From NCBI GenBank assembly GCA_003255025.1, contig QANY01013200.1:802896-866895 (forward strand): a stretch of 64,000 bases of DNA, in the 5' to 3' direction. Under the pieces are notes generated by a model. The model saw only the letters and a program-made list of their open reading frames with translations, did no database searches and had not been told where the DNA came from. Shown piece by piece: positions 1-12,200 of this stretch (the stretch's first letter is position 1; every line of letters starts with the position of its first letter). The stretch is from Datisca glomerata. Lineage: Eukaryota > Streptophyta > Magnoliopsida > Cucurbitales > Datiscaceae. The position numbers and the translations under genes are program-made.

Positions 1-1098
1 TCTCTCTCTCCCTCCCACTCTCTCTTCTTTCCCTCTCTCCTCTCTCGCTTCGTCTCTCTCACTCTAACTCTGTCTCTCTATCTATTTATGTTTCGCCATC
101 ACTCTCTCTCTCAATCTCTCTCTCTCAATCTCTCTCTCTCAATCTCTCTCTCTCTTTCGCTCTCTCTCCCTCTCTCACTCTTTCTCTCTCCCTCTCTCAC
201 TCTTTCTCTCTCTCCCACTTTCTCTCTCACTCTCTCTTTTTCCCACTCACACACTCTCTCTAACATTCTCCCTCGCACTCTCGCCCTCTCCCTCCCTCCC
301 TCTGCCTCTCTCTCTCCCTCTCTCTCTCTCGCCATCCCTCACTCCCTCCCTCCAACTCTCTCTGTCTCACTCTTTCTTCCTCCCTCTCTCTTTCTCTCTC
401 TTTGTCTGACTCTGTCTCTCTCTCACTTTCTCACTCTTCTCATTCTCTTCCCCTCTCTCCCTCTCTCCCTCTCTCTCTCGCTCCCTCTCTCTCTAACACT
501 CTCTTTCTTTCACTTTCTCTCAAACTCTCTCTCCCTCGCACTCTCAGACTATCTCTCTCTCTTTCTCTCTCTCCCTCTCTCTCTCTGTCTCTCTCTCATT
601 CTCGCACTCTCCATTTCTCTCACTTTCTCTCTCTATCTCTCTCTCACTCTCTCTCTTCTTTCTTTCTCTCCTCTCTCACTTCGTCTCTTTCCCTCTAACC
701 TTGTCTCTCGCTCTCTCTCTATTTATCTTTCTCCATCACTCTCTCTCTCACTCTCTCATTCTCCATCTCTCCCTATTTATCTCATTCTCTCTCTCTTTCT
801 CCCTCTCTGTCTCTCTATCTATCTTTCTTTATCTCTCTCTCTATCCCTCCCTCTCTCTATCCCTCCCTTTCTCTCCCTCACTCCATCTCTCTCTCTCACA
901 TTCTTTCTCTCTGTCGCTCTCTTTCTCTCTATCCCCCTCTCGCCCTCCCTCCCTCCCTCCCCCTCTCGCTTGCACCTTCTCCTTATTTCTCACTTTCCTT
1001 CTCTCTCTTTCTCCCTCACTCTCCGTCTCTCTATCTCTCTTTCTTTCTTTCTCCCACCCTCTCTCTTGCTATCTCTCTCTCCCCCTTTCTCGTTCTCT

Positions 1099-1128
1099 CT
1101 CTATCTCTATCTCTATCTCTATCTCTAT
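1099..1128 (+). repeat. (CTCTAT)5 hexanucleotide microsatellite
   Basis: Five uninterrupted copies of the hexamer ctctat lie inside the CT block. Just downstream the sequence returns to ordinary CT/CCT words. Confidence 0.9.
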
Positions 1129-1130
1129 CT

Positions 1131-1920
1131 CTCTCCCTCTCTCTCCCTCTCCCTCCCTCCCCCTTTTTCTCACCCCCTCTCTCTATTTCTCTCTCTCTCA
1201 CTCCCACTCACTTTCTCTATCTCCCACGCACTCTCTCTCCCTATCAATTTCTCTCTCTCCCTATCATTCTCCCTCGCACTCCATCTTTCTCTCTCTATCC
1301 CTCTCTCTACCTCTCTCTGCCTCTCTTTCTGTTTCTATTTATCTATCTACCTATCTCTCTCTCTCAATCACTCTTCCTATCTCTATTACTCTCTATTTCT
1401 TCCCCCTCCCTCTCTCGCTCCGCCTATCTCTCTCTCCCTTTCTATCTCTGTCTCTCTATCTATCTATCTATCTATCTTTCTATCTCTCTGTCTCTCTCTT
1501 TCCATGTCTAAGTCACTTCCCCCTCTCTCCCTCTCCTTGTCTCTCTCTATGTCTCTCTCTATGTGTCTATCTACCTCTATCTCTCTCCCTCTCCATATCT
1601 TTCTCTCTCTCCCTCTCTCTCTATGTCTCTCTTTCTCTATCTCACACACACTCTCTCTCCCTCTCTCTCTTTATCTTTATCTATCTATCTCTCTCTCTCC
1701 CCTCTCTCTATGTCTACATCTCTCTCTCTCACTCTCTCCCCCTCTGTATCACTCTCTCCCCCCGTCCCTCTCTCTCTCCCTCCCACTCTCTCTCGCACAT
1801 TCTCTGCCTCTCTCCGTCTATCTCTCTCGCTCTCTTTCTCCGTCACACTCTCTCTCTATCTCCCTCTCTCTCCCCCTCTCTCTCTCACTCTCTCTCTTTC
1901 TTTCCCTCTCTCCCTCTCAC
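1131..1920 (+). repeat. Higher-order repeat A, copy 1
   Basis: A long unit carries the rare motif ccatgtctaagtcac at 1502, preceded by CTAT repeats and followed by a stretch with tctatgtctacatctc and a tatcactctctcccc word. The same ordered series recurs at 2101-2900 (motif at 2457) and, more diverged, at 4015-4460 (motif at 4067, ending gtga). The match between copies 1 and 2 runs for several hundred bases with small indels: the offset drifts from about 971 at the left to 955 at the motif. This is a duplicated segment and cannot be explained by CT slippage alone. Boundaries are approximate. Confidence 0.82.
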
Positions 1921-2100
1921 ACTCTGTCTCTCTCTCTCTATCTATCTCTCTCTATCTCTCTCTCCATATCTATCTATCTCTTTCAGTCTCTCTCTCTATC
2001 TATCTCTCTCCATCTCTCTCCATTTCTATCTCTCTCTCTCTCTCTCTCTCTGTCTTTCTTTCCCTCTCTCCCTCTCATACTCCGTCTCTCTCTCTCTCTA

Positions 2101-2900
2101 TCTAACTCTCTCTCTCCCTCTCCCTCCCTCGCCCTTTTTCTCGCTCCCTCTCTCTATCTCTCTCTCTCACTCCCACTCACTTTCTCTCTCTCCCACGCAC
2201 TCTCTCTCCCTATCAGTTTCTCTCTCTCCCTATCATTCTCCCTCGCACTCCCTCTTTCTCTCTCTATCCCTCTCTCTGCCTCTCTCTGTTTCTATTTATC
2301 TATCTATCTCTCTCTCTCACTCACTCTTCCTCTCTCTATCCATCTCTATTTCTTCCCCATCCCTCTCTCCCTCCGCCTATCTCTCTCCCTTTCTATCTCA
2401 CTCTCTCTCTCTATCTATCTATCTATCTTTCTATCTCTCTCTGTCTCTCTCTCTTTCCATGTCTAAGTCACTTCCCCCTCTCTCCCTCTCCTTGTCTCTC
2501 TCTCTCTATGTCTCTCTCTATGTGTCTATCTATCTCTATCTCTCTCCCTCTCCATATCTCTCTCTCTCTCCCTCTCTCTCTATGTCTCTCTATGTCTCTC
2601 TTTGTCTATCTCACAAACTCTCTCTCCCTCTCTCTCTTTATCTCTACCTATCTATCTATCTATCTATCTATCTCTCCCCCTCTCTCTCTCTATGTCTACA
2701 TCTCTATCTCTCACTCTCTCCCCCTCTATATCACTCTCTCCCCCCATCCCTCTCTCTCTCCCTCCCACTCTCTCGCACATTCTCTCTCCCTCCCTCTATC
2801 TCTCTCTCGCTCTCTTTCTCCATCACACTCTCTCTCTCTCTCCTCCTCCCTCTCTCTCCCTCTCTCTCTCCCACCCTCTCTCTCTCTTTCATTCCCTCTC
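2101..2900 (+). repeat. Higher-order repeat A, copy 2
   Basis: This is the second copy of the unit at 1131-1920. It keeps the same order of landmarks: a ttttt-containing start near 2135, tcagtttctc, tatcattctccctcgcac, a CTAT run, ccatgtctaagtcac at 2457, then tatgtctacatctc and ctctctccccccatccc. Single-base differences and short indels separate it from copy 1. The CTAT tract at about 2647-2672 is longer here than in copy 1. Confidence 0.82.
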
Positions 2901-4014
2901 TCCCTCTCACACTCTGTCTCTCTCTATCTATCTATCTCCGTCTCTCTCTCTCCATATCTATCTATCTCTTTCCGTCTCTCTCTCTCTATATCTATCTCTC
3001 TCCGTCTCTATCTCCCTCTCTCCCTCTCTCTCTCACTCTCTCTATCTTTCTTTCCCTCTCTCCCTCTCACACTCTGTCTCTCTCTCTATCTAACTCTCTC
3101 TCTCTCCCTCTCTCTTTGTCACACTCTCTCTCTCTTCCCTTCTCTCTCTCTCTCTCACTCGCTCCCCTCTCCCTCGCTCCTTCTCTCTCACTCCCTCTCC
3201 CTCCTTCTCTCTATCTATCTCGCTCCTTCTCTCTCTCTCACATTCTTTCTCCATCTCTTTCTCCCTCGCACACCACTTTTCTCTCTCTCTCACTCTCTTT
3301 TTATCACAATCTCTCTCTCTTTCTTTCTCTCTCTTCTCTCTCTCTATCTAACCTTCTCTTCCTCTATCTCTCTCTCTCTCCTCCTTCTCTCTCCCTCACT
3401 CCCTCTCTGTCTCTCTCTCCATCTCTATTTATCATTCACCCTCGCACTCTCTCCCTCACACTCACTCTCTCTCCATATCTTTTTCTCCCTCCCTCTCTCT
3501 CTCTCCCTCTCTCTCTCTCCCGCTCTCGCCATCCCTCACTCCCTCCCGCCCTCTCTCTCACTCTTTCTTCCTCCCCCTCTCTTTCTCTCTCTCTAACTTT
3601 CTCACTCCTTCTCCCTCTCTTTCTCTCTCCCTCCCTCTCTCTCTCTTGCTCCCTCACTCCCTCTCTCATTTTCTCTCTCTCTCACTCTCTCCTTCACTCT
3701 TTCTCCCTCGCACTCTCAGACTATCTCTCTCCCCCTCTCTCTATCTCTCTCTCTCCCTCGCACTCTATCTCTCTCACTTTCGCTCTCTTTCTATCTCTTT
3801 CTCTCTCACTCTCTCTCCCTCGCACTCTCAGTGTATCTCTCTCTAACTCCCTCTCTCTCTCCCTCTCTTTTTCTCTCTCCCTCTCTCTATCTCTATCTCC
3901 CTCTCTCCCTCGCACACACTCTCTCTCTCTCACTTTTTCTCCCTCTATCTCTCTCTCACACTGTCTCTCTTCTTTCCCTCTCTCCTCCATTGCCCTGTCT
4001 CTCTCCCTCTCTCC

Positions 4015-4460
4015 CAGTGTTTCTCTCTGTCTCTCTCTCTATATCTTTCTATCTGTCTCTCTCTCTCCATGTCTAAGTGACTTCCCCTTCTCTCCCTCCC
4101 TTTGTCTCTCTCTTTACATCTCTCTCTATGTTTCTATCTGTCTCTATCTCTATCCTTCTTTCTCTTTATCTCTCTCTCTGTCTATCACACACACACACAC
4201 TCTCTCTCTTTCGCTCTCTCTCTCTCTTTATCTCTATCTATCTTTCTCTCTATATGTCTACATTTCTATCTCGCTATCACTCTCTCTCCCTCTGTATCAG
4301 TCTCTCCCTCTATCCCACTCTCTCTCCCCCCTACTTGCACTCTCCTACTCTCTCTCACTCTCTTTCTCCATCACACTCCCTCTCTCATCTTTCTCCCCCT
4401 CTCTCTCTCCTCTCTCCCCCCTCTCTCTCTCACTCTCTCTCTCTTTCCTTCCCTTTCTCC
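4015..4460 (+). repeat. Higher-order repeat A, diverged partial copy 3
   Basis: The segment carries ccatgtctaagtga at 4067, then atgtctacatttc, a tctgtatcagtctctccc word and ctttctccatcacactcc, in the same order as copies 1 and 2. It is shorter and more diverged. A short CA run (about 4188-4200) interrupts it. Confidence 0.7.
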
Positions 4461-5100
4461 CTCTCACACTCCTCTCTGTCTATCTCTCTCCGTCTATCTC
4501 TCTATCTATCTATCTATCGACCTTTCTCGCTCGATCTCTCTCTCGCTCTCTCTTTCTCACTGTCCCTCTCTCTATCACTTTCTTCCCTTCTCTTTCTCTA
4601 TCTTTCTCTCTCTCCCTCTCACTCTCTCTCACTCCTTCTCTCTCCCTCGCTCCTCTCTCTCTCTCCCTCCCTCTCTCTATCACTCTCGCTTCTCTATTTA
4701 ATTTTCTCTCTCCCTTTCTTTCTCCCTTGCTCTCTCACTCTTTCTCTCTCTCACTTTGTCACTCCTTCTCTCTCTCTCATTCTCTCTTTCTCATTTTCTC
4801 TCTCTTTCTTTCTCTCTCTTTCTTTCTCTCTCTCCCTCTCTTCTCTCTATCTCTCTTCCCATCCCTTTCTGTATGTCTCTCTCCTCCTTCTCTCTCCCCC
4901 ACTCCTTCTCTCTCTCTCTCTCTCTTTCTCTCTCTCCTCCCTCTCTATCTCCCTCACACACTCTCTCTCTTTCTCTCTCTCTATTTATCATTCTTCCTCG
5001 CACTCTCTCTCTTTCTCGTTCCGTACCTCTCTCTCCCTATCTCTCTCTCGCCCTCTCCCACCCCCTCTCTCTCTCTCTCGTTCCTTCTCTCTCCCACTTT

Positions 5101-5620
5101 CTCTCTCGCTCTGTCTTTCTCCCACACACACTTTCTCTCTCTAACATTCTCCCTCACACTCTCGCCTTCTCTCTCCCTCCCTCTGCCTCTCTCTCATTCT
5201 CTATCTCTCTCTCATTCTCTCTTTCTTTCTCTCTCTCACTCTCACTCTGTCCTCCTATCTATTTCGATATATATATCTCTCTCTCCTTCTTCTCTCTCCC
5301 CTGCTCCTTCTCTCTCTCTCTCTTTCTCTCTCTCCTCCCTCTATTTCTCTCTCTCACTCGCTCTCGCTCTCTATTTATCATTCTTCCTCGCACTTTCTCT
5401 CCCCCACACACTCTCTCTCTCTTGCTCCTTCTTTCTCTATCTCTATCTCTCTCGCTCATTCCCTCTCTCTCTCGTGCTCTCTCTCCCACCCTCCCTCTCT
5501 TTCTCGCTCCTTCTCTATCCCACTTTCTCTCTCGCTCTGTCTTTCCCCCACACACACTCTCTCTCTAACATTCTCCCTCACACTCTCTCCTTCTCTCTCC
5601 CTCCCTCTGCCTCTCTCTCT
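5101..5620 (+). repeat. Local duplication with 424-bp offset
   Basis: The words ctcgctctgtctttc, cccacacacac and taacattctccctcacac, followed by ctccctccctctgcctc, occur at about 5101-5200 and again at 5521-5620. The taacattct anchor is at 5142 and 5566. Related but weaker copies of the anchor lie at 261, 6409 and 6820, so the unit is dispersed through the block. Confidence 0.8.
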
Positions 5621-5904
5621 CCCACACACACACTCTCTCTCTTTTTCTCTCTCACCATCCCTCACTCCCTCCCTCCCACTCTCTCTCTCTGTCACTCTTT
5701 CTTCCTCCCTCTCTCTTTCTCTCTCTCTGTCTGACTCTATCTCTCTCTCACTTTCTCACTCTTCTCCTTCTCTTCCTCTCTCTAGCTCCCTCTCTCTCAA
5801 ACTTTCTCTCTCTTTCACTTTCTCTCTAACTCTCTGTCCCTCGCACTCTCAGACTATCTTTTTCTATCTCTCTCTCTTTCTCTTTCCCTCTCTCTCCCTC
5901 TCTA

Positions 5905-5937
5905 TCTCTATCTATCTATCTATCTATCTATCTACCA
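5905..5937 (+). repeat. (CTAT)n microsatellite
   Basis: About eight uninterrupted ctat units are followed by accattcttgc. Tracts of this kind precede tcattct-type motifs repeatedly in the window. Confidence 0.88.
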
Positions 5938-7110
5938 TTCTTGCTTGATCTCTCTCTCTCCCTCTCTTTTTTTCACTGTCCCTCTCTCTCTCTTACTTTC
6001 TTCCCTTTTCTTTCTCTATCTCTCTCTCTCCCTCTCACTCTCTCTCGCTCCTTCACTTTCCCTCGCTCCTTCTCTATCTCTCTCTCCCTCCCTCCTTCTC
6101 TCTAACTTTCTCTCTCTAACTTTCTCTCTCCCTCTCTTTCTTCCTCCCTCTCTCAATCTCTCTCTTTCTCACTTTGTCACTCCTTCTCTCTTTGTCACTG
6201 TCTCTCTCTCTTTCTTTCTCTCCCTCTCCCTCTCTTCTCTCTCTCTTCCCATCTCTTTCTAAATCTCTCTCTCTCCTCCTTCTCTCTCCTCCCTGTTTCT
6301 CGCTCTCCTCCCTCTCTATCTCCCTCGCACTTTCTCTCTCTCTCGCTCCTTCCCTCTCTCTCCCTATCTCTCTCTCTCGCTCAGTCTTTCTCCCACACAC
6401 ACTCTCTCTAACATTTCTCCCTCGCACTCCCACACTCTCTCTCTCACTTTCTCACTCCTCTCTCTCATTCTCTTTTTATCACAATCTCTCTCTTCTCTCT
6501 CTCTCTATTCCCTTCTCTTTCTCTATCTCTCTCTCTCCTCCTCTCTCCCTCACTCCTTCTCTGTCTCTCTCTCCATCTCTATTTATCATTCCCCCTCGCA
6601 CGCTCTCTCCCTCACACACACTCTCTCTCTCACTCTCTCTCCCTCTCTCTCTCTCGCTCCTTCTCTCTCGCTATCTCAATCTCTCTCGCACCTTCCACAT
6701 CTCTCTCTCCCCCTCTCTCTCTCTTGCTCTCTCTCTCCCTCCCTCCCTCTCTCTCTCTCGCTCCTTCTATCTCTCACTTTCTCTCTCACACTCTCTTTTT
6801 CCCACACACACACTCTCTCTAACATTCTCCCTCGTACTCTCTCCCTCTCTCTTCCTCCCTCTGTCTCTCTCTCCTTCTCTCTCTCTCCCTCTCTCGCCAT
6901 CCCTCACTCCCTCCCACCCTATCTCTCTCTCACACTTTTTTCCTCCCTCCCTCTCTTTCTCTCTCTCTGTCTGACTCTCTCTCTCACTTTCTTACTCCTT
7001 CTCCCTATCTTTCTCTGTATCCCTCTCTCTCGCTCCCTCACCCCCACTCTCACTTTCTCTCTCTCTTTCACTTTCTCCTTCACTCTTTCTCCCTCGCACT
7101 CTCAGATTAT

Positions 7111-7140
7111 CTCTCTCTATCTCTGGGAGAGAGAGAATGA
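7111..7140. other. Polarity switch 1: CT block to GA block
   Basis: Up to 7124 the + strand reads pyrimidine (ending ctctctctatctct). From 7125 it reads purine (starting gggagagagagaatgag). The change is complete within about a base, with no spacer, N or target-site sequence. The bases flanking the junction do not form an exact palindrome. The sequence immediately left contains the recurrent cctcgcactctcagattat motif. Confidence 0.97.
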
Positions 7141-8216
7141 GACAATGGGAGAGAGATGGAGAAAGAGAGAGTGTGAGGGAGAGAGTGAGGTAGAAAGATA
7201 AATAGGGTGAGAGAGACAGAGAATGAGAGGGAGAGAGAGACAGAGAGAGAAAGATAGGGAAAAGGGAGAGAGGCGGAGCGAGAGAGGAGAGAGGGAAAGA
7301 ACATAGAGATAGTGAGAGAGAATGTGTTTGAGTGTGAGGGAGAAAGAGATAGAGAGAGGGGGAGAGAGAAAAGGAGAGATAGTCTTAGAGTGAGAGAGAG
7401 AGAGAGAGTGAAGGAGAAAGTGAAAGAGAGAGAGAGAAAGTGAGAGGAGAAAGAGTGAGACAGAGAGAGAAAGAGAGAGAAAGGTAGAGAGTGAAAGAGG
7501 GTGCGAGAGAGAGAGAGCGAGAGAGACAAGGAGTTTAAGGGAGAGAGACAGAGATAGAGAGGGGGAGAGAGAACGTGAGAGAGAAAGAGAAAGTGTGAGA
7601 GAGAGAGGGACAGTGAGAGTGGGAGCGAGAGAGAGAGAGGGAGGGAAAAAGAAAAGGAGAGGGAGAGAGAAAGATAGAGAGAGTAGAGAGTGCGGGGGGA
7701 GAGAGAAAAAGTGAGGGAGAGAGAAAAAGTGATAGAGAGAGTGAGTTAGAGAGGGGGAGAGAGAGAACGAGTAAGAGAGAGAGGTGGAGGGAGAGAGAGA
7801 GCATAAGAGGGAAGAGATAGAGAGACAGAGAGAGACAGTGAGAGAAAGTGGCGAAGACAAAAAGAGAGATAGGAAGAGAGAGAGTGAGATACAGACATTG
7901 TGAGAGAGATAGACATAGATAAAGATAGATACAAAAAGAAAGTGGGAGAGAGGGGGAAGAGACGGAGACATAGAGATAGAGATTGAGAGAGAGAATGAGG
8001 GAGAAAGATAGAGATAGTGCGATGGAGAATGATAAATAGAGAGAGAGAGGGAGCGAGGGAGAAAGAGAGGGAGAGAGAAAGTGAGAGAGAGTGAAGGAGC
8101 TAGGGAGATAGAGAGAGGGAAGGAGACAGAGATGGAGAGAGAGTGTGTGAGAAGGAGCGAGGGAGAGAAGGAGCGAGAAAGAGAGTATGGAAAGAGAAGG
8201 GAAGAGAGAGAGAGAG

Positions 8217-8236
8217 TGTGTGTGTGTGTGTGTGTG
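8217..8236. repeat. (TG)10 microsatellite
   Basis: An uninterrupted TG dinucleotide run lies within GA repeat. A second, shorter TG run lies at 8411-8428 in a similar context, suggesting that both belong to duplicated units. Confidence 0.92.
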
Positions 8237-8410
8237 AGAGAGAGAAAGAGAGAATGAGAGAGAGAGGGAGAAGGAGTGAGAGAGAGAGCGAAGGAGAAAG
8301 AGAGGGAGAGAGAAAGTGAGGGAGAGAGAAGGAGTGAGAGAGATAAAGAGAGGGAGGGAGAGTGAGAGAGTGAGAGAATGAGCGAGGGAGAGAGAAGGTG
8401 TGAGAGAGAG

Positions 8411-8428
8411 TGTGTGTGTGTGTGTGTG
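8411..8428. repeat. (TG)9 microsatellite
   Basis: A pure TG run follows gagagagag and ends in atagagtgag. It is the neighbour of the TG tract at 8217-8236. Confidence 0.9.
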
Positions 8429-8699
8429 ATAGAGTGAGAGAGAGACAGTGAGAAAGAGAGAGTAAGAGAGAAAGAGAGAGAAAGAGCGAGAGAGATTGAT
8501 AGAGAGAGAGACGGAGAGAGATAGACAGAGAGAGACGGAGTGTGAGAGGGGGAGAGGGAAGCAGAGAGAGAGAGTGAGAGAGAGAGAGGGAGAGAGAGAG
8601 AGGCAGAGAGAGAAAGAGAGCGAGAGCGAGAGAGATAAAGAGAAAGAGAGATAAAATGTGAGGGAGAAAGAGAGCAACGGAGAGAGAAGAGAGAGTGAG

Positions 8700-9010
8700 A
8701 GAGAGTGGGAGAGAGAGTGTGGGAGGGAGATAGAGCGGGACGAAGGGAGAGAGTGATAGAGGGAGAGAGTGAGAGAGAGACAGAGAGAGTGAGAGAGAGA
8801 GAGAGACAAAGTGAGAGAGAGAGAGATAAATAGATAGATAGAGATAAAGAGAGAGGGGGAGAGAGAGAGATAGATAGAGAGATAAAGAGAGAGGGAATTA
8901 CGGAAAGATACTGAGAGGGAGAGAGATAAAGAGAGATAGACAAAAAGAGAGAGACATAGAAAGAGACAGACAAAGAGTGGGAGAGAGGGGGAAGTGACTT
9001 AGACATGGAG
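8700..9010 (-). repeat. Inverted relative of higher-order repeat A
   Basis: The purine-strand sequence contains gtgacttagacatgg at 8994-9008, the exact reverse complement of ccatgtctaagtcac, which marks repeat A at 1502 and 2457. Reading leftward on the - strand, the following landmarks also match repeat A in order: tctatgtctctc-like words, CTAT repeats and tatcactctctccc followed by gtccc. I noticed no other exact copy of this motif in the GA block. This ties the DNA just right of the polarity switch to the DNA just left of it, in opposite orientation. Confidence 0.75.
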
Positions 9011-9170
9011 AGAGAGAGATAGAGAGAGAGAGTGAGGGAGAAAGATAAATAGGTAGGTAGATAGAGAGAGAGAGAGAAAGACAAGGAGAGAAGGAGAGAG
9101 TCGGACAAAAAGAGGAGAGAGGGAACGAAGAGAGAGAATGAGAGATAGAGAGGGAGAATGAGAGAGAGAT

Positions 9171-9298
9171 AGTGATAGAGAGAGAGTGCGAGGGAGAAAG
9201 AGAGGGAGAGAGAGCGAAAGTGAGAGAGAGGGATAGTGATAGAGAGAGAGTGCGAGGGAGAAAGAGAGGGAGAGAGAGCGAAAGTGAGAGAGAGGGAT
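9171..9298. repeat. 64-bp tandem repeat, two copies
   Basis: The unit beginning agtgatagagag and containing gtgcgagggagaaag and gagcgaaagtgag is present at 9171-9234 and again at 9235-9298. The two copies appear identical by eye. Confidence 0.9.
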
Positions 9299-12200
9299 AG
9301 TGAGAGTGGGAGAGAGAGAGGGAGGGAGAGAGAGAGAGAGAAATAGATAGAGAGAGTGAGAGAGAGGGGGAGAGAGAGTGTGTGTGAAAGAGAGAGTGAG
9401 TTAGAGAGGGGGAGAGAGAGAAAGAGAGAGGACGAGGGAGAGAAACAGAGAGACATAGATTGAGAGAGACAAAGAAAGACAGAATGAGAGAGAGAAAGAC
9501 AGGGACAGAGATATAGAGACATTGGGAGAGAGATAGAGAAAGAATGAGAGAGAGAAAGATAGGGAGAGAGAAATATAGAGACATTGGGAGAGAGACAAGA
9601 GAGCGACAAAGAGAAAGGGAGATAGAGGGGGAAGAGACGGAGACATAGAGAGAGTGTGAGGGTGAAAGAGAGAGGGAGGGATTGCGAGAGAGAGAGAGAG
9701 ACAGAAGGAGCAAGAGAAAGAGAGAGACGGAGAGAGGGTGATAGAGAGAGAAATAGATATAGAGGCAGAGAGAGAAAGGGAGAGAGGGGGAAGAGACGGA
9801 GACATAGAGAGAGTGGGTGCAAGGAAGAGAGAGAGACAAAGAGAGTGGGGGGAGAGAAAGTGAGTGAGAGAGCAGGAGCGAGAGAGAGCGGAAGCGAGAG
9901 AGAGAGGGAGGGATTGCGAGAGAGAGAGAGAGAGAGAGACAGAGAGAGCCAGAGAGAGATAGAGAGAGAAATAAATAGAGAGAGAGAGAGAGAGAGAGAG
10001 GCGGAAGGAGAGAGAAAAAGAGAGAGGCAGAGGGAGAGAGCGAGAGGAAGAGAGAAAGTGAGAGAGAGGGGGGAGAAAGAAAGTGAGAGAGAGAGGGAGC
10101 GAGAAAGTGAGACAGAGATGGACAATGAGTGTGGGAGCGAGAGAGAGGGAGAGAGAAAAATAGAGGGAGAGAGAAGGATGGAGAGAGAGAGTGCAGGGGA
10201 GAGAGAGTGAGAGAGAGTGAATTAGAGAGGGAGAGAGAGAGTAAGTGAGAGAGAGTGAGTAAGAGAGAGTCGGAGAGAAAGAGAGAGAGGGGGAGAGAGA
10301 GAGGAAGAGGGAGAGAAACATAGAGACATAGAGAAAGTGACAGAGACATAGAGAGAGAGAATAAGACAATGAGAGAGAGATGGAGAAAGAGAAAGAGTGA
10401 GAGAGAGTGTGAGGGAGAAAGGTAAATAGATAGAGATAGGAAGAGAGGGAGAGAGCGAGATAGAGGAAGAGGGAGAGAAATAGAGAGACATAGAGAACGT
10501 GACAGAGACAGAGAGAGAGAGAAAGATTAAGATAATGAGAGAGAGAGATGGAGAAAGAGAGAGGGAGAGTGAGGGAGAAAGGTAAATAGATAGAGAGAGA
10601 GAGACGGAGAGAGAAAGGCAAGGAGAGAGGGAGAGAGACGGAGGTAGAGATGAGAGAGGGAAATAAGAGAGAGAGTGTGAAAGAGAGAAAGACACAGGGA
10701 GAGCGATAGAGATAGAGATAGAGAGAGACAAAGTGTGTGAGAGACAGATAGTGAGAGAGAGATAGTTGGAGGGAGAAAGTGAGAGAGAGAGAGAGTTGAA
10801 TGGAGAAAGTGAGAGAGAAAGTGTGTTGGAGGAAGAAACAGAGAGTGTGTGTGCGAGGGAGAAACAGAGAGAGATAGAGAGAGAGGGAGTGAGAGACAGC
10901 ACGAAAGTGAGAGAAAGTGACAGTGAGTGTGGGAGCGAGAGAGAGAGAGGGAGGGAGAGAGAAAAAGGGAGGGAGAGAGAAAGATGGAGAGATAGAGTGC
11001 GGGGAAGAGAGAGTGAGAGGGAAAGTGAGAGAGAGTGATTTAGAGAGGGGGAGAGAGAGTGAGAGAGAATGATAGAGTGAGTTAGAGAGAGGGGGAGAGA
11101 GAGTGAGAGAGAATGATAGAGTGAGTTAGAGAGAGGGGGAGAGAAAGAGAGAGAGTGAGAGAATGAGTTAGAGAGAGGGGGAGAGAAAGAGAGACGGAGA
11201 GAAAGAGATAGAGACAGAGAGAGGAATGGAGACAAAATGAGAGAGAGAAAGAGAGTAGGGGTAGAGAAAGTAAGGAAGATAGAGGGAACGAGAGAGAGGG
11301 AGGGATTGTGAGAGAGAGAAGCAGCGAGAGAAAGAGAGAGACAGAGAGAGGGAGATAGAGAGACAGAGAGAGAAGGAGAGAAAGAGAGAGAGTGTGTATG
11401 AGTGAGTGAGAGAGGGAGAGAGAGAATAAGACAATGAGAGAAAGATGGAGCAAGAGAGAGAGAGTGAGGGAGAAAGAGGGAGAGAGAGAGAGATGGAGAG
11501 AGAAACATAGGGAGAGAAGGAGAGAGACGGAGCTAGAGAGGAGAGAGGGAAAGATGAGAGAGAGAGTGAAAGACAAAAAAAGATAGAGAGAGCGAGAGAG
11601 AGAGAGAGAGATAGAGAGTGCGAGGGAAAAAGAGAGAGAGATAGTGAGAGAGAGTTGGAGGGAGAAAGTGAGTGAGAGAGAGTTGGAGGGAGAAAGTGAG
11701 AGAGAGAGAGAGAGTTGGAGGGAGAAAGAGAGAGTGTGAGGGAGAAAGAGAGAGAGGGAGAGAGAGAGGGAGAGAGAGAGGGAGAGAGAGAGGGAGGGAC
11801 AGTGAGAGTGGAAGAGAGAGAGAGGGACAGTGAGAGTGGAAGAGAGAGAGGGAGGGAGAGAGAAAGATGGAGAGAGAGAGTGCGGAAGAGAGAGAGTGAG
11901 AAAGTAAGAGAGAGAGCGAGAGAGAGAGCGAGTTAGAGAGGGGGGAGAGAGAGTGAGAGATAGAGAGTTAGATAGAGTGGGAAAGAAAGTGAGAGAGAGA
12001 GGAAGAGGGAGAGAAACAGAGAGAAAGAGAGAAAGAGACGGAGAGAGAGAGAAAGGCAATGAGAGAGAGATGGAGAAAGTAAGAAAGAGAGAGAGATCGA
12101 GGGGGAAAGAGAGTTGGAGGGAGAAGGTGAGTGAGAGAGAGAGTTGGAGGGAGAAAGAGAGAGAGAGTGTGCGAGGGAGAAAGAGAGAGGGAGAGAGAGA

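Larger units (their letters stand above)
1..7124 (+). repeat. Pyrimidine-strand low-complexity block 1 (degenerate CT satellite)
   Basis: The + strand is almost entirely C and T with isolated A and G, built from CTCT, CCCT, TTCT, CACT and CTAT words. No gene, RNA or intact mobile element is visible. The only non-simple content is a set of recurring motifs such as tcattctccctcgcac, taacattctccctc and cctcgcactctcag (near 533, 3707, 5841 and 7093), which show that the block grew by duplicating longer units and not only by dinucleotide slippage. Open frames such as 88-2466 and 701-5734 are compositional: stop codons need a purine at positions 2 or 3, which is rare here. Their translations are Ser/Leu repeats with no domain. 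The block continues past the left edge of the window. Confidence 0.96.

Noticed and set aside
701..5734. 1677-codon open frame, the longest in the window, as a Ser/Leu-rich protein gene
   Set aside because: It is pure CT repeat read in frame. There is no domain, no codon structure and no intron or promoter signal, and the other + frames in the same stretch also hold long open frames. Absence of stops follows from base composition.
7095..7155. Perfect palindrome or hairpin centred on polarity switch 1
   Set aside because: The reverse complement of the right flank does not match the left flank base for base. Only the general CT/GA complementarity is present.
7117..10125. 1002-codon open frame on the - strand
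   Set aside because: It has the same compositional cause. It begins within a few bases of the polarity switch simply because the pyrimidine strand changes there.
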